A stretch of 64,000 bases of DNA from Haemophilus influenzae (GTDB lineage Bacteria > Pseudomonadota > Gammaproteobacteria > Enterobacterales > Pasteurellaceae), in assembly GCF_001457655.1 (NCBI RefSeq), contig NZ_LN831035.1, positions 1 through 64,000 on the forward strand, in the 5' to 3' direction. The notes below the pieces were generated by a model. The model was given only the letters and a program-made list of their open reading frames with translations, did no database searches and had not been told where the DNA came from. Both the position numbers and the translations under genes were made by a program. This document shows, piece by piece, positions 33,505 through 44,325 of this stretch (position 1 is the stretch's first letter; each line of letters starts with the position of its first letter).

Positions 33505-36330
33505 ATGACAGTCGATTACAAAAACACTCTTAACCTACCGGAAACCAGCTTTCCAATGCGCGGTGATTTAGCTAAGCGCGAACCTGATATGTTGAAAAAT
33601 TGGTACGAGAAAAATCTTTACCAAAAAATTCGTAAAGCGAGTAAGGGCAAAAAATCTTTTATTCTGCACGATGGCCCTCCGTATGCGAATGGTAACATTC
33701 ATATTGGTCACGCTGTAAACAAGATTCTGAAAGATATTATTATTAAATCCAAAACGGCGTTAGGTTTTGATTCGCCTTATATCCCGGGTTGGGACTGCCA
33801 CGGCTTGCCAATTGAATTAAAAGTAGAAGGTTTAGTGGGCAAACCAAACGAGAAAATTTCTGCGGCTGAATTTCGTCAAAAATGTCGTGAATATGCCTCG
33901 GAACAAGTAGAAGGTCAGAAAAAAGACTTTATCCGTTTAGGTGTGTTGGGCGATTGGGATAATCCATATCTCACGATGAATTTCGATACCGAAGCGAATA
34001 TTATCCGCACTTTAGGTAAAGTGATTGAAAATGGTCATTTGTATAAAGGCTCAAAACCAGTTCACTGGTGTTTGGATTGCGGTTCTTCTTTAGCAGAAGC
34101 AGAAGTGGAATATGAAGACAAAGTTTCTCCGTCAATTTACGTTCGTTTCCCTGCGGAAAGTGCGGTTGAAATTGAAGCTAAATTTTCTGCACAAGGTAGA
34201 GGACAAGGTAAATTATCAGCCATCATTTGGACTACCACACCTTGGACGATGCCGTCTAACCGTGCGATTGCGGTGAATGCAGACTTAGAATACAACTTAG
34301 TCCAACTTGGCGATGAGCGCGTGATTTTAGCTGCTGAATTAGTTGAGTCAGTGGCAAAAGCGGTGGGCGTAGAACAAGTTGAAATTCTGGGTTCTGTAAA
34401 AGGTGCTGATCTTGAATTAAGCCGTTTCCATCATCCATTCTATGATTTTACTGTACCAGTAATTTTAGGCGATCACGTAACCACTGATGGCGGCACGGGT
34501 TTAGTACATACCGCACCTGATCACGGTTTAGACGACTTTATCGTGGGTAAACAATATGATTTACCAATGGCGGGTCTTGTATCGAATGATGGTAAATTTA
34601 TTTCAACGACCGAATTCTTTGCAGGCAAAGGCGTATTTGAAGCAAATCCGCTTGTGATAGAAAAATTACAAGAAGTAGGTAACTTATTAAAAGTTGAGAA
34701 AATCAAACACAGCTATCCACACTGCTGGCGTCACAAAACGCCAATTATTTTCCGTGCAACACCGCAATGGTTTATCGGCATGGAAACGCAAGGTTTACGC
34801 CAACAAGCATTAGGCGAAATCAAACAAGTTCGCTGGATTCCAGATTGGGGTCAAGCACGTATCGAGAAAATGGTTGAAAACCGCCCAGACTGGTGTATTT
34901 CACGCCAACGTACTTGGGGTGTGCCGATGACCTTGTTCGTGCATAAAGAAACCGAAGAACTTCATCCGCGTACCTTAGAGCTACTTGAAGAAGTGGCGAA
35001 ACGTGTAGAAAGAGCGGGTATTCAAGCGTGGTGGGATTTAGACGAAAAAGAATTATTAGGGGCGGATGCAGAAACCTATCGCAAAGTGCCAGATACCCTT
35101 GACGTATGGTTTGACTCAGGATCAACCTATTCTTCTGTTGTTGCAAATCGCCTAGAATTTAATGGTCAAGATATTGATATGTATTTAGAAGGTTCCGACC
35201 AACACCGTGGCTGGTTTATGTCTTCTTTAATGCTTTCTACTGCAACAAACAGCAAAGCACCATACAAGCAAGTATTAACTCACGGTTTCACTGTGGATGG
35301 TCAAGGCCGTAAGATGTCAAAATCTATCGGTAACATAGTGACGCCACAAGAAGTCATGGATAAATTCGGTGGTGATATTTTACGTTTATGGGTTGCTTCA
35401 ACAGACTATACAGGCGAAATGACCGTTTCTGATGAGATCTTAAAACGTGCAGCGGACAGCTATCGTCGTATTCGTAACACCGCTCGTTTCTTATTAGCAA
35501 ACTTGAATGGTTTTGATCCAAAACGTGATTTAGTCAAACCAGAAGAAATGATTAGCCTAGATCGTTGGGCGGTAGCTTGTGCATTAGATGCACAAAATGA
35601 AATTAAAGATGCATACGATAACTATCAATTCCACACTGTGGTACAACGTTTAATGCGTTTCTGTTCGGTAGAAATGGGGTCATTCTATTTAGATATTATC
35701 AAAGATCGTCAATATACAACCAAAGCAGACAGCCTTGCGCGTCGTAGCTGTCAAACTGCGTTATGGCATATTGCTGAAGCATTAGTTCGTTGGATGGCAC
35801 CGATCTTATCTTTCACTGCCGATGAAATTTGGCAACACTTGCCACAAACTGAAAGTGCTCGTGCGGAATTCGTATTTACTGAAGAATTCTATCAAGGCTT
35901 ATTTGGTTTAGGCGAGGATGAAAAATTAGATGATGCTTACTGGCAACAACTGATTAAAGTTCGTTCAGAAGTAAACCGTGTATTAGAAATTTCTCGTAAC
36001 AATAAAGAAATAGGCGGCGGTTTAGAAGCAGAAGTGACCGTTTATGCTAATGACGAATATCGTGCATTGTTAGCACAATTAGGTAATGAATTACGTTTCG
36101 TATTAATTACCTCAAAAGTAGATGTAAAATCTTTATCGGAAAAACCTGCTGATTTAGCGGACAGCGAATTAGAGGGTATTGCGGTAAGCGTAACACGTTC
36201 TAACGCAGAAAAATGCCCTCGTTGCTGGCATTATTCTGACGAAATTGGGGTAAGCCCAGGACATCCAACACTTTGTGCACGTTGTGTAGAAAATGTAGTG
36301 GGCAATGGAGAAGTTCGATACTTTGCATAA
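33505..36330 (+). CDS. ileS: Isoleucyl-tRNA synthetase
   Basis: Class I synthetase charging tRNA-Ile, with an editing domain. The 941 residues start at 33505 ([12 protein letters not shown]), not at a TTG four codons earlier. Signatures are [15 protein letters not shown] (HIGH class), [18 protein letters not shown], and a C-terminal zinc site CPRCW...CARC. The rest of the enterobacterial ribF-ileS-lspA set is absent: hinT follows instead. Confidence 0.98.
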   Translation: MTVDYKNTLNLPETSFPMRGDLAKREPDMLKNWYEKNLYQKIRKASKGKKSFILHDGPPYANGNIHIGHAVNKILKDIIIKSKTALGFDSPYIPGWDCHGLPIELKVEGLVGKPNEKISAAEFRQKCREYASEQVEGQKKDFIRLGVLGDWDNPYLTMNFDTEANIIRTLGKVIENGHLYKGSKPVHWCLDCGSSLAEAEVEYEDKVSPSIYVRFPAESAVEIEAKFSAQGRGQGKLSAIIWTTTPWTMPSNRAIAVNADLEYNLVQLGDERVILAAELVESVAKAVGVEQVEILGSVKGADLELSRFHHPFYDFTVPVILGDHVTTDGGTGLVHTAPDHGLDDFIVGKQYDLPMAGLVSNDGKFISTTEFFAGKGVFEANPLVIEKLQEVGNLLKVEKIKHSYPHCWRHKTPIIFRATPQWFIGMETQGLRQQALGEIKQVRWIPDWGQARIEKMVENRPDWCISRQRTWGVPMTLFVHKETEELHPRTLELLEEVAKRVERAGIQAWWDLDEKELLGADAETYRKVPDTLDVWFDSGSTYSSVVANRLEFNGQDIDMYLEGSDQHRGWFMSSLMLSTATNSKAPYKQVLTHGFTVDGQGRKMSKSIGNIVTPQEVMDKFGGDILRLWVASTDYTGEMTVSDEILKRAADSYRRIRNTARFLLANLNGFDPKRDLVKPEEMISLDRWAVACALDAQNEIKDAYDNYQFHTVVQRLMRFCSVEMGSFYLDIIKDRQYTTKADSLARRSCQTALWHIAEALVRWMAPILSFTADEIWQHLPQTESARAEFVFTEEFYQGLFGLGEDEKLDDAYWQQLIKVRSEVNRVLEISRNNKEIGGGLEAEVTVYANDEYRALLAQLGNELRFVLITSKVDVKSLSEKPADLADSELEGIAVSVTRSNAEKCPRCWHYSDEIGVSPGHPTLCARCVENVVGNGEVRYFA

Positions 36331-36348
36331 TTAAATTCATTGTAAAAC

Positions 36349-36432
36349 AAAAAGTGCGATTGATTTGCTCTGTCCTTAAAAGTTAGACTAAATAAGCAAC
36401 AATTATGGACAGGTTAATTCGCCGCACTTTTT
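36349..36432. repeat. Inverted repeats between ileS and hinT
   Basis: An outer pair AAAAAGTGCG (36349-36358) / CGCACTTTTT (36423-36432) looks like an uptake-signal hairpin. Its arms are 64 bases apart. Between them is a 43-base segment with ends CTGTCC (36370-36375) and GGACAG (36407-36412). The layout suggests a small insertion with inverted ends into an older terminator-like uptake pair. It is too short to assign to a transposon family. Confidence 0.4.
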
Positions 36433-36446
36433 ATAGGGAGCAAACA

Positions 36447-36797
36447 ATGGCAGAAGAAACAATTTTTAGTAAAATTATCCGTAAAGAAATTCCGGCAAAT
36501 ATCGTCTATCAAGATGAATTAGTCACTGCATTTCGTGATATTTCCCCTCAAGCTAAAACACATATTTTGATTATTCCAAATAAAGTCATTCCCACAGTGA
36601 ATGATGTGACGGAGCAAGATGAAGTAGCGCTAGGTCGATTATTTAGCGTAGCGGCTAAACTCGCTAAAGAAGAAGGTGTTGCGGAAGATGGTTACCGCCT
36701 AATTGTGAATTGTAATAAACATGGTGGGCAAGAAGTATTCCATTTACATATGCATTTAGTTGGTGGAGAACCTTTAGGTAGAATGTTAGCGAAATAA
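36447..36797 (+). CDS. hinT: HIT-family purine nucleoside phosphoramidase HinT
   Basis: Hydrolyses AMP-lysine and other phosphoramidates. 116 residues from 36447 ([16 protein letters not shown]), with ATAGGGAG as ribosome-binding site. The upstream 14-codon extension crosses the inverted repeat and is rejected. The catalytic histidine triad is HLHMH in [12 protein letters not shown]. The stop codon overlaps the next start by one base (TAATG), opening the hinT-ycfL-nagZ-rlmC unit. Confidence 0.95.
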
Positions 36798-37147
36798 TGA
36801 AAAAATATTTTCTAATTTTAGCGAGCTTCATGCTCGTGGCTTGTTCAAGTTCAGAACAAAACTTAACTTATTCAACAAAGCCGATTTTGAATATTACGTC
36901 GTCTCTTTCGCCTTTGATTCAAGTTGAAACGACTCAAAAATCAGCGGTTATAAAAAATAAAAGTCAGCAACTTTTGAATATAAGTTACCATTTGTATTGG
37001 TACGATCATTTAGGGGTAACCCAAATTTGGGAAAATCAGCAAGAAAGCTATTCCGCTCAATTTTTGCTAAAACCACAAGAGCAAAAATCAATTGATTTAA
37101 CTAAACCTACTGTAGAAAGTAAAAATTATCGCCTTTATTTAAAATAA
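36797..37147 (+). CDS. ycfL: YcfL/DUF1425-type lipoprotein
   Basis: 116 residues. [16 protein letters not shown] gives a lipobox (LVAC, lipidated Cys16). The mature part predicts a beta-sandwich like the YcfL/LpoB-neighbour lipoproteins (YHLYWYDHLGV). In E. coli the hinT-ycfL-lpoB-...-nagZ order is similar, supporting the family call. Here lpoB and thiK are missing between it and nagZ. Function is unknown. Confidence 0.78.
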   Translation: MKKYFLILASFMLVACSSSEQNLTYSTKPILNITSSLSPLIQVETTQKSAVIKNKSQQLLNISYHLYWYDHLGVTQIWENQQESYSAQFLLKPQEQKSIDLTKPTVESKNYRLYLK

Positions 37148-37150
37148 TTT

Positions 37151-38206
37151 ATGAGCTCGTTGTTAATTGATTTAAACGGAAAAGAGTTGGAACAAGAGGA
37201 AGTTGAGTTACTTTCTCACCCTCTTGTTGCAGGATTAATTTTATTTACTCGAAATTTTGAAAACAGAGAACAAATTCAAGAATTAATTCGTTCTGTTCGC
37301 CAACGAGTGAAAAAGCCTTTATTAATTACGGTGGATCAAGAAGGTGGACGAGTTCAACGTTTCCGTGATGGATTTACAATGTTGCCTTCAATGCAGGCTT
37401 TTCAAGAAACTCTGTCAGCAACTGAACAAGTGAGTTTTGCTAAAGAAGCAGGTTGGCAAATGGCAGCAGAAATGATTGCCTTGGATATTGACTTGAGTTT
37501 TGCTCCTGTGTTGGATTTGGGGCATGAATGTCGAGCGATTGGCGATCGCAGTTTTTCATCTGATATAAAAAGTGCGGTAAATTTAGCCACCGCTTTTATT
37601 GATGGTATGCATCAAGCAGGTATGGCATCTACAGGTAAACATTTTCCCGGTCATGGCCATGTATTAGCCGATTCTCATTTAGAAACACCTTATGATGATC
37701 GCACAAAAGACGAAATTTTTAGTTTCGATCTCCAACCTTTCCAACAGTTGATTTCACAAAATAAACTCGATGCGATTATGCCTGCTCACGTAATTTATTC
37801 GCAATGTGATAGTCAGCCTGCAAGTGGTTCAAAATATTGGTTGAAAGAAATTTTACGCAAGAAATTAAATTTCCAAGGTACAATTTTTTCCGATGATCTA
37901 GGAATGAAAGGCGCGGGAGTAATGGGGAATTTTGTAGAGCGTAGTAAAAAAGCACTCAATGCAGGTTGCGATCTTTTATTACTGTGTAATGAACGTGAGG
38001 GTGTCATTCAAGTATTAGATAATCTAAAACTTACTGAAAATCAACCGCACTTTATGGCTCGTCAAGCTCGCTTACAAAGTTTATTTAAACGTAGAGTGAT
38101 TAATTGGAACGACTTAATTTCAGATCAACGTTGGAGACTTAATTATCAAAAATTAGCTGATATTCAAAGCCGTTGGTTAGACATTCAGGCAGCAAAAAAT
38201 GATTGA
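37151..38206 (+). CDS. nagZ: Beta-N-acetylhexosaminidase NagZ
   Basis: Cytosolic family 3 glycosidase that removes GlcNAc from recycled muropeptides. The 351 residues contain [11 protein letters not shown], the conserved loop [14 protein letters not shown], and the nucleophile aspartate in FSDDLGMKG. It starts three bases after ycfL and overlaps rlmC by eight bases. Two uptake signals lie inside, near 37570 and 38042. Confidence 0.96.
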   Translation: MSSLLIDLNGKELEQEEVELLSHPLVAGLILFTRNFENREQIQELIRSVRQRVKKPLLITVDQEGGRVQRFRDGFTMLPSMQAFQETLSATEQVSFAKEAGWQMAAEMIALDIDLSFAPVLDLGHECRAIGDRSFSSDIKSAVNLATAFIDGMHQAGMASTGKHFPGHGHVLADSHLETPYDDRTKDEIFSFDLQPFQQLISQNKLDAIMPAHVIYSQCDSQPASGSKYWLKEILRKKLNFQGTIFSDDLGMKGAGVMGNFVERSKKALNAGCDLLLLCNEREGVIQVLDNLKLTENQPHFMARQARLQSLFKRRVINWNDLISDQRWRLNYQKLADIQSRWLDIQAAKND

Positions 38207-39374
38207 TTGTCGATACTATCAACAAAATAAATGTCGTTCTTGCCAATTGCTTGAAATACCTTATAGTCAGCAGCTAACTGAAAAACAATATCATTTAAAG
38301 CAGCAACTGATTTCTATTAATTACGATGAAGCTCAATGGGTGGCTCCTTTTCAATCTAATGAACAAGGCTTTCGTAATAAAGCTAAAATGGTTGTTAGTG
38401 GTAGTGTTGAACGCCCGATACTTGGCATTTTAAAAAATAATGATCCACAAAGTGCGATTGATTTGTGTGATTGTCCTCTTTATCCTACACATTTTTCAGC
38501 AATTTTTTCAATTCTCAAAGATTTTATTGGTCGCGCAGGTTTAGTACCTTATAACATTGCTAAACAAAAAGGCGAGCTTAAATATATTTTGCTGACAGAA
38601 AGTATCGCGACGGAAAAATTGATGTTGCGTTTTGTGTTACGTACAGAAAATAAATTGCCATTAATTCGTCGAGAATTGCCCAAATTATTGGAAAAATTAC
38701 CGCACTTAGAAGTGATTAGTATTAATTTACAACCACAGCACGCGGCTATTTTAGAGGGCGAACAAGAAATTTTTCTGACAGAACAACAATTTTTGCCTGA
38801 AAATTTTAACGGTATTCCACTCTTTATTCGTCCACAAGGCTTCTTTCAAACTAACCCTAAAGTGGCTGCAGGTTTATATGCAACCGCTCAACAATGGGTG
38901 GCTGAATTCCCTATTTATAACCTGTGGGATTTATTTTGTGGCGTAGGGGGATTTGGCTTACATTGTGCTAAAGCGTTGCAGGAAAAATGGGGAAAACCCA
39001 TTAAATTAACAGGAATTGAAATTTCTTCCTCTGCTATTTTGGCAGCCAGTCATTCTGCGAAAATATTAGGTTTAGAACATGTAAATTTCCAATCTCTAGA
39101 TGCAGCAAGCGTGATTGAAAATAAAAATAAAAATAAGCCAGATCTTGTGATTGTAAATCCGCCGCGTCGTGGAATTGGAAAGGAATTAAGTGAATTTCTC
39201 AACCAAATTCAACCGCACTTTATCTTGTATTCCAGCTGTAATGCCATGACAATGGGTAAAGATTTACAGCATCTAACTTGTTATAAACCATTGAAAATTC
39301 AACTTTTTGATATGTTTCCGCAAACATCTCACTATGAAGTATTAGTTTTACTAGAAAGAAAAAAGATTAATTAA
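38199..39374 (+). CDS. rlmC: 23S rRNA (uracil-747-C5)-methyltransferase RlmC
   Basis: SAM-dependent methylation of U747. 391 residues with the N-terminal iron-sulfur cysteines Cys4, Cys12 and Cys15 ([12 protein letters not shown]) and Cys in LCDCPLYP. The methyltransferase motif is [19 protein letters not shown], and the catalytic cysteine is in [14 protein letters not shown] short A-rich run (ENKNKNKPD) near 39118 is a possible slippage spot but is in frame. Two uptake signals are present near 38698 and 39212. Confidence 0.95.
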   Translation: MIDCRYYQQNKCRSCQLLEIPYSQQLTEKQYHLKQQLISINYDEAQWVAPFQSNEQGFRNKAKMVVSGSVERPILGILKNNDPQSAIDLCDCPLYPTHFSAIFSILKDFIGRAGLVPYNIAKQKGELKYILLTESIATEKLMLRFVLRTENKLPLIRRELPKLLEKLPHLEVISINLQPQHAAILEGEQEIFLTEQQFLPENFNGIPLFIRPQGFFQTNPKVAAGLYATAQQWVAEFPIYNLWDLFCGVGGFGLHCAKALQEKWGKPIKLTGIEISSSAILAASHSAKILGLEHVNFQSLDAASVIENKNKNKPDLVIVNPPRRGIGKELSEFLNQIQPHFILYSSCNAMTMGKDLQHLTCYKPLKIQLFDMFPQTSHYEVLVLLERKKIN

Positions 39375-39377
39375 GGT

Positions 39378-39524
39378 AAGCTAGAAAAGGCTAGGGAATT
39401 TGAAAGAAGGGTGGTGGAACTAAGCAGAATTGGTCTTAACAGCAAGTGGCTTACTGCACGCATCCCTGCGGGATTTCTACCCAGTCCACCATAGATTAAA
39501 AAATGCATCTCGGTGTTCTAGCTT
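39378..39524. other. Foldable, possibly RNA-encoding region between rlmC and crp
   Basis: The 364-base gap between convergent rlmC and crp has no gene. Its first 150 bases can fold as a closed multi-stem structure. AAGCTAG (39378-39384) pairs with CTAGCTT (39518-39524), and TGGTGGA (39412-39418) pairs with TCCACCA (39485-39491). Inside are ATCCC-TGC-GGGAT and a bulged stem around AGCAAGT / ACTGC. Beyond it are the palindrome AAGGTTTAAACCTT and the hairpin CAGGA/TCCTG. This suggests a structured small RNA, perhaps like phage-type antisense RNAs, but I cannot name a family. Strand is unknown. Confidence 0.35.
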
Positions 39525-39682
39525 TTGCAGCATAAAACTATGCAATAAGGTTTAAACCTTTAAAGCCACTATATCAGGAGACCAATCCTGTCTTCCTACA
39601 ATATCCGTAAGAATTGGAGCAATGATAAAATCCTTTATATTAATTGTCAATTAATGTTTTGAATATTATTTCCAATTAAACA

Positions 39683-39713
39683 AAAACCACCCAAATTAAT
39701 TTCGGATGGTTTT
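39683..39713 (-). terminator. Terminator after crp
   Basis: On the minus strand AAAACCATCC pairs with GGGTGGTTTT (one mismatch) around an AT-rich loop, followed by TTGTTT. It lies 25 bases past the crp stop. The symmetric A/T tracts may also stop transcription coming from rlmC. Confidence 0.7.
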
Positions 39714-39738
39714 ATTTTGAATAAATTATGATGAAAAA

Positions 39739-40413
39739 TTATCTTGCGCCATATACAACGATTGTTTTTCCATGAGCGTGGATAAGATTCTGATCCTCCA
39801 ACATCTTAATAATGCGCCCCACAGTTTCTCGTGAACAACCCACCATTTGCCCTATTTCTTGGCGTGTAATTTTGATTTGCATACCATCAGGATGCGTCAT
39901 TGCTTCAGGCTGTTTAGCTAAGTTCATTAAAGTTTGAGCGATGCGACCTGCGACGTCTAAAAATGCCAAATTCGTGACTTGACGTGATGTATTTTGCAAA
40001 CGTCTTGCCAATTGTGCAGTGAGAAACATTAAGATTTCAGGGTTTGCCTGAATCAACTGGCGATATTTCTTATAGGAAATTTCAGCAATTTCACATGTTG
40101 TTTTTGTTTTTACCCAAGCTGATCGTTTTGAACCTTCATCAAATAATCCCGCTTCGCCAAAAAATTGTCCTGCTCCTAAGTAAGTGAGGATCATCTCTTT
40201 GCCTTCATCATCTTTTGAAGATACCATTACAGAACCTTTAATTACATAATACAGCGTGGTCGCATCTTCCCCAGCATGAATTAAAGTTGATTTTGCAGGA
40301 TATTTATGCAAATGGCAATGAGTAAGAAACCAATCTAAAACGGGATCTCGTTGAGTTGCTTCTTCTTGAGAGGAGGTTACAACTTCATCAATTTCGGTTA
40401 ATTCATTTGACAT
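39739..40413 (-). CDS. crp: cAMP receptor protein
   Basis: Global regulator. With cAMP it activates catabolic genes, and with Sxy it activates the competence (CRP-S) genes. 224 residues, with an N-terminal extension of about 14 residues over E. coli CRP. The cAMP pocket has [17 protein letters not shown], and the C-terminal helix-turn-helix is [19 protein letters not shown]. It is last of the coaBC-dut-slmA-yheU-crp run and overlaps yheU by 16 bases. Three CRP-S sites that it should bind are in this window. Confidence 0.97.
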   Translation of the reverse strand: MSNELTEIDEVVTSSQEEATQRDPVLDWFLTHCHLHKYPAKSTLIHAGEDATTLYYVIKGSVMVSSKDDEGKEMILTYLGAGQFFGEAGLFDEGSKRSAWVKTKTTCEIAEISYKKYRQLIQANPEILMFLTAQLARRLQNTSRQVTNLAFLDVAGRIAQTLMNLAKQPEAMTHPDGMQIKITRQEIGQMVGCSRETVGRIIKMLEDQNLIHAHGKTIVVYGAR

Positions 40414-40649
40414 TCTTGCTCCTTACATTCCTGTTTCAAAAATTCCGTTTTATTTTTGATGTCAATGGATTCATGTAATTCAGACCATACAATCAACGCA
40501 ATTCCATTGCGAATTTGAGTCAGTAAAAGTTGTTTTTTCTGGTTGAGTGAAAGTTCTTCTATACCGTAATCGGTTCCTTCGCGTAAAATCACGCTTTCTA
40601 CGATATTATCTAATGTTTCTGCTTCCAGTTCTTGCCAAGGAATAATCAT
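40398..40649 (-). CDS. yheU: YheU-family (UPF0270) protein
   Basis: 83 residues if started at the ATG at 40649 ([17 protein letters not shown]), which matches E. coli YheU closely (IPWQ...LREGTDYG...VWSELHE). A TTG seven codons upstream is also in frame but has no ribosome-binding site and touches the slmA stop. No function is known. E. coli yheU is likewise in the crp neighbourhood. The C-terminus is acidic and Cys-containing ([12 protein letters not shown]) and overlaps crp. Confidence 0.88.
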   Translation of the reverse strand: MIIPWQELEAETLDNIVESVILREGTDYGIEELSLNQKKQLLLTQIRNGIALIVWSELHESIDIKNKTEFLKQECKEQECQMN

Positions 40650-40670
40650 ATATTTACTCGGTAAAGTCAA

Positions 40671-41327
40671 TTAGGCAAAAAGTGGCTCGATAAAACGCCA
40701 TTGTTGTTCAAAAGACTGACTTGAATTCAGACGGAAATTTGTACGAACATAGCGCATAAATTGTCCTTCGCAGAGTGTCACTAAATGTGAGGCAATTATA
40801 CGTTCATCCACGTTGAAAGCACGCCCTTCACGTAATTTACGCATTTGCAAAATATTGACAAACTGCATCTCAAGACGATCGAAAAATTGTGCCACACGTG
40901 CTTGTAATTGCGCTTCTTCAAACATTAACGCGTGACCTGTTAGAACACGTGTTAAGCCGGGATTTTTTCGAGCAAAATCCAAAATTGTTTGTAAAATGTC
41001 GTGAATGCGATTCATTGTTTGAGTTTCGTTACGCATTGACGCTGTAATTCGGCTCAGCAAAGTACTTTCAATATGTTCAATTAGTGCTTCAAACATTTTT
41101 GTTTTGCTTGGAAAGTAACGATATAACGCAGCTTCCGACACACCAACTTCTTTTGCTAGACGAGCGGTTGTCATTCTTTCCATTCCACGTTCAGAATGAA
41201 GCATATGTATCAATACTGTAAGCACTTGCTGACGACGTTCTTTTACCGTTCTTTTTTCAATTTTCGGTGTTTCAATTTTAGGCGCAATTTCTTCTACGCC
41301 TGATAAAGATAATTGTTCTTCTACCAT
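40671..41327 (-). CDS. slmA: Nucleoid occlusion factor SlmA
   Basis: TetR-family DNA-binding protein that blocks FtsZ assembly over the chromosome. The 218 residues have the N-terminal helix-turn-helix [24 protein letters not shown]. An unusual acidic/basic leader of about 30 residues precedes it. It starts three bases after dut, as in E. coli (dut-slmA), and shares that operon. Confidence 0.95.
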
Positions 41328-41330
41328 AAA

Positions 41331-41786
41331 TTATTGTTTACCTGAATGACCGAAACCGCCTTCTCCACGTTCGGTTTGTTGAAAATCTTCTACAATATTA
41401 AATTCAGCTTGTACTACTGGCACGAAAACAAGTTGAGCAATACGATCGCCGACTTCAATTTTGAATGGTTCATTTCCACGGTTCCACATTGATACCATTA
41501 ATGGCCCTTGATAATCGGAGTCAATTAATCCCACAAGGTTTCCTAACACAATGCCGTGTTTATGGCCAAGACCCGAGCGAGGCAAAATCACGGCAGCTAA
41601 ATTGGGATCCGCAATATAAATTGATAGCCCTGTCGGAATTAATTTGGTTTCGCCTGGTTGAATTTCAAAGCTTTCATCGATCAACGCACGTAAATCAAGA
41701 CCTGCTGAACCTTCAGTTGCGTAAGTTGGCAGAGGAAATTCATTTCCAATGCGAGAATCTAAAATTTTTACGTCAATTTTTTTCAT
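41331..41786 (-). CDS. dut: Deoxyuridine 5'-triphosphate nucleotidohydrolase
   Basis: Hydrolyses dUTP to dUMP, limiting uracil in DNA. The 151 residues show all dUTPase motifs: [16 protein letters not shown] ([12 protein letters not shown]), [20 protein letters not shown], and the C-terminal arm [14 protein letters not shown]. It lies 47 bases after coaBC, a gap that carries an uptake signal. Confidence 0.97.
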
Positions 41787-41833
41787 TTAATACTCCGTTT
41801 GAAATTCATTTTTAGGTAAAAGTGCGGTTGGAA

Positions 41834-43036
41834 TTATAAGGTTTTTTGATAGCGTTCGATGATTTCATTGACTAAATCAGCGGCAAGTTCTACTTTTGAT
41901 TTTAGCGATAATTTTTTATGACCATTTTTCCAAAAAAGCTGCAAGGCATTTTCATCCGCGTTAAAAACTTGTCCGCCAGATACATCGTTGGCACAAATCA
42001 TATCAAGATTTTTGCGTTCAAGTTTATCTTTTGCATAATCATCAATATTTTGGGTTTCGGCTGCAAATCCAACAGTAAAAGGACGATGTGTTTTTAAATG
42101 TCCTACATCTGAGATAATATCGGGATTTTTAATTAACTTGATAGATATTTCATCGCCAGATTTTTTGATTTTTTGTTCTGCAACTTCAGCTACTCTGTAA
42201 TCAGCAACAGCCGCACAACCAATAAAAATTTGATTTTTTACCGCACTTTCAAGAGAGGCTTGCCACATTTCTTGTGCTGAGATGACATTAATTCGATTTA
42301 CATTTTTTGGTGTTGTTAAATTCACTGGGCCTGAAATCAGTGTGACGTTTGCCCCACGTTTGGCAAATGCTTCAGCAATCGCAAATCCCATTTTCCCTGA
42401 ACTATGGTTAGAAATATAACGAACGGGATCGATTGCCTCACGCGTTGGGCCTGCTGTAATGGCGACATTTAATCCTTGTAGATCTTGTTTTTGAGAGAAA
42501 AAGTCAGAAAGTGCGGTAAAAATTTCCTCTGGTTCTGACATACGCCCTTTCCCCATATCGCCGCAAGCTTGAAAACCACTATTGGGGCCGATAAGCTCAA
42601 TCCCACGTGTTTGAAGAGTCGTTAAATTTTGTTGAGTAATGGATTGGTGATACATCTGCTGATTCATTGCTGGCACAAGAAAAATTGGCGCATCAGTTGC
42701 AAGACAAATTGTTGAAAGTAAATCATTCGCCATGCCTACAGTAAGACGGGCAATAAAGTCTGCACTAGCTGGCGCAATAATAATGGCATCAGCCCATTTG
42801 GCAAGTTCAATATGCCCCATTGCCAGCTCTGCTTGTGGATCAAGTAAAGATTGCGATACAGCATTGCCAGAAATGGCTTGAAGTGTCAAAGGAGTAACAA
42901 ATTCTGCTGCAGCTGGGGTTAATACTACACGTACTTCAGCTTCTGCTTTGCGTAATAAACGAATCAACTCTATTGTTTTATAGGCTGCAATGCCGCCCGT
43001 AATACCGACGACAACACGTTTTCCGTTTAAATTCAT
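41834..43036 (-). CDS. coaBC: Bifunctional phosphopantothenoylcysteine decarboxylase/synthase
   Basis: Two steps of coenzyme A synthesis. In the 400 residues the N-terminal flavin decarboxylase has [10 protein letters not shown] and PAMNQQMY, and the C-terminal CTP-dependent ligase has [25 protein letters not shown]. It is divergent from radC, with the CRP-S site between them nearer radC. Two uptake signals lie in the gene. Confidence 0.96.
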   Translation of the reverse strand: MNLNGKRVVVGITGGIAAYKTIELIRLLRKAEAEVRVVLTPAAAEFVTPLTLQAISGNAVSQSLLDPQAELAMGHIELAKWADAIIIAPASADFIARLTVGMANDLLSTICLATDAPIFLVPAMNQQMYHQSITQQNLTTLQTRGIELIGPNSGFQACGDMGKGRMSEPEEIFTALSDFFSQKQDLQGLNVAITAGPTREAIDPVRYISNHSSGKMGFAIAEAFAKRGANVTLISGPVNLTTPKNVNRINVISAQEMWQASLESAVKNQIFIGCAAVADYRVAEVAEQKIKKSGDEISIKLIKNPDIISDVGHLKTHRPFTVGFAAETQNIDDYAKDKLERKNLDMICANDVSGGQVFNADENALQLFWKNGHKKLSLKSKVELAADLVNEIIERYQKTL

Positions 43037-43107
43037 TTTCTTCCCTTGTTAGTACTTAACCACAATTTCGTTATTTTACTTTAATTTTATTGAATGCCCA
43101 ACGCTAT

Positions 43108-43129
43108 TTTTACGATATGCATCGCAGAT
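43108..43129 (+). promoter_or_regulatory. CRP-S competence regulatory site for radC
   Basis: TTTTACGAT, an ATGC centre, then ATCGCAGAT. The half-sites fit the CRP-S pattern with one or two departures (A for G in the left arm). The right edge is 69 bases before the radC start, the same distance as at dprA. Confidence 0.82.
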
Positions 43130-43198
43130 TTTGAATCACTTGCTCGTCAAACCTAAAAAGTGCGGTCAAAATCTTTCTTATTTTTCTTTTATAAATAT

Positions 43199-43864
43199 AT
43201 GGAAAACAATGATGAATTAATGCCACGGGAAAAATTGCTGGCATTCGGAGCAAAAGCATTAAGTGATTATGAACTACTTGCGATTTTTTTACGTACTGGT
43301 ATCAAAGATTGTCCTGTTATGTCACTTTCTAAAAATGTATTAACGCATTTTGGCTCCTTGCACGCTTTACTTTCCGCAGATAAAAAAGCTTTCTGTTCTG
43401 TAAAAGGCTTAGGTATTACGCAATTTATTCAACTGCAAGCGATTACGGAAATGACCAAGCGTTATTTAAAGCAAGAGATGTTAAGTACGCCGATTATTAA
43501 TGATCTTGAAACGGTAAAACTTTTTTTACTCACTGAATTGCAACACGAGGAAAGAGAAGTATTTATGGTTTTATTTTTAGATAATCAACATCGTTTGATT
43601 AAAAAAGAGCGGTTATTTTTAGGTACAATTAATGTATCAGCGGTTTATCCGCGAGAAATTATTAAAGAAGCACTCTATTGTAATGCGGCAGCTTTAATTT
43701 TGGCACATAATCATCCTTCAGGTATAACGGAGCCGAGTTATTCGGATCAACTTATTACTAAAAAAATTCAAGATGCGGCTGAACTAATGGAAATTCGCGT
43801 GCTTGATCATTTAATTGTAGGGAAAAGCGATTGTTATTCTTTCGCGGAGAATTGTTTATTATAA
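43199..43864 (+). CDS. radC: RadC/MPN+ domain protein
   Basis: 221 residues from the ATG at 43199 (MENNDELMPREKLL). An in-frame GTG 13 codons upstream lies inside an uptake signal and is rejected. The helix-hairpin-helix region is followed by a JAMM-type metal site, LILAHNHPSGITEPSYSDQL. The old repair assignment of RadC is doubtful. In H. influenzae it belongs to the competence regulon, and the CRP-S site upstream agrees. No clear ribosome-binding site is visible. Confidence 0.93.
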   Translation: MENNDELMPREKLLAFGAKALSDYELLAIFLRTGIKDCPVMSLSKNVLTHFGSLHALLSADKKAFCSVKGLGITQFIQLQAITEMTKRYLKQEMLSTPIINDLETVKLFLLTELQHEEREVFMVLFLDNQHRLIKKERLFLGTINVSAVYPREIIKEALYCNAAALILAHNHPSGITEPSYSDQLITKKIQDAAELMEIRVLDHLIVGKSDCYSFAENCLL

Positions 43865-43922
43865 ATTTTTATAATATTGACCATTTTTTTACCGATTACA
43901 TTCAGGAAAATCGCATTTACAC

Positions 43923-43951
43923 TTGAGAAATGAAAACAAAGTCAGTATAAT
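43923..43951 (+). promoter_or_regulatory. Strong rpmB-rpmG promoter
   Basis: TTGAGA (-35, 43923-43928) and consensus TATAAT (-10, 43946-43951) with 17-base spacing. Transcription would start near 43958, leaving a leader of about 120 bases. Confidence 0.8.
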
Positions 43952-43978
43952 TTGCGACCTTTAATATAGTAAGCGGGT

Positions 43979-44055
43979 CGGATTAGCGCGACCTGACGAG
44001 GTAGCAAGCTAGGTTTAACCAGCTTTAAACAATCCGAACCGTAAGCTCGAGCTTA
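43979..44055 (+). promoter_or_regulatory. Structured 5' leader of rpmB-rpmG
   Basis: CGGATT (43979-43984) pairs with AATCCG (44031-44036), enclosing a hairpin AAGCT-A-GGTT/AACC-AGCTT (44006-44025). A 14-base perfect palindrome, TAAGCTCGAGCTTA (44042-44055), follows shortly before the ribosome-binding site. The GGTCG/CGACC pairing near 43977-43992 competes with the closing stem. It may be an autoregulatory ribosomal-protein leader, which is inference. Confidence 0.45.
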
Positions 44056-44077
44056 TATTTAATTATTGGAGATTATT

Positions 44078-44314
44078 ATGTCTAGAGTTTGTCAAGTAAC
44101 AGGCAAGCGTCCAGCTGTGGGTAATAACCGCTCACACGCAATGAATGCGACACGTCGTCGTTTTCTTCCAAACCTTCACACTCACCGTTTCTGGGTTGAA
44201 AGTGAAAACCGTTTCGTAACCTTACGTTTAACTGCGAAAGGTATGCGTATTATTGATAAAAAAGGCATTGATGCAGTATTAGCTGAAATCCGTGCTCGTG
44301 GCGAAAAAATCTAA
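44078..44314 (+). CDS. rpmB: 50S ribosomal protein L28
   Basis: 78 residues from the ATG at 44078 ([17 protein letters not shown]) with TTGGAG upstream. Four extra in-frame codons from a TTG are rejected because that TTG is part of the ribosome-binding site. Basic and typical of L28. rpmG follows after 11 bases. Confidence 0.98.
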   Translation: MSRVCQVTGKRPAVGNNRSHAMNATRRRFLPNLHTHRFWVESENRFVTLRLTAKGMRIIDKKGIDAVLAEIRARGEKI

Positions 44315-44325
44315 GGAGCTAAAAA

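Noticed and set aside
39112..39140. A-rich hexanucleotide-like run in rlmC as a phase-variation tract
   Set aside because: Only about three imperfect units, in frame, with a six-base period that would not cause frameshifts; no other simple repeats typical of phase variation were seen in the window.
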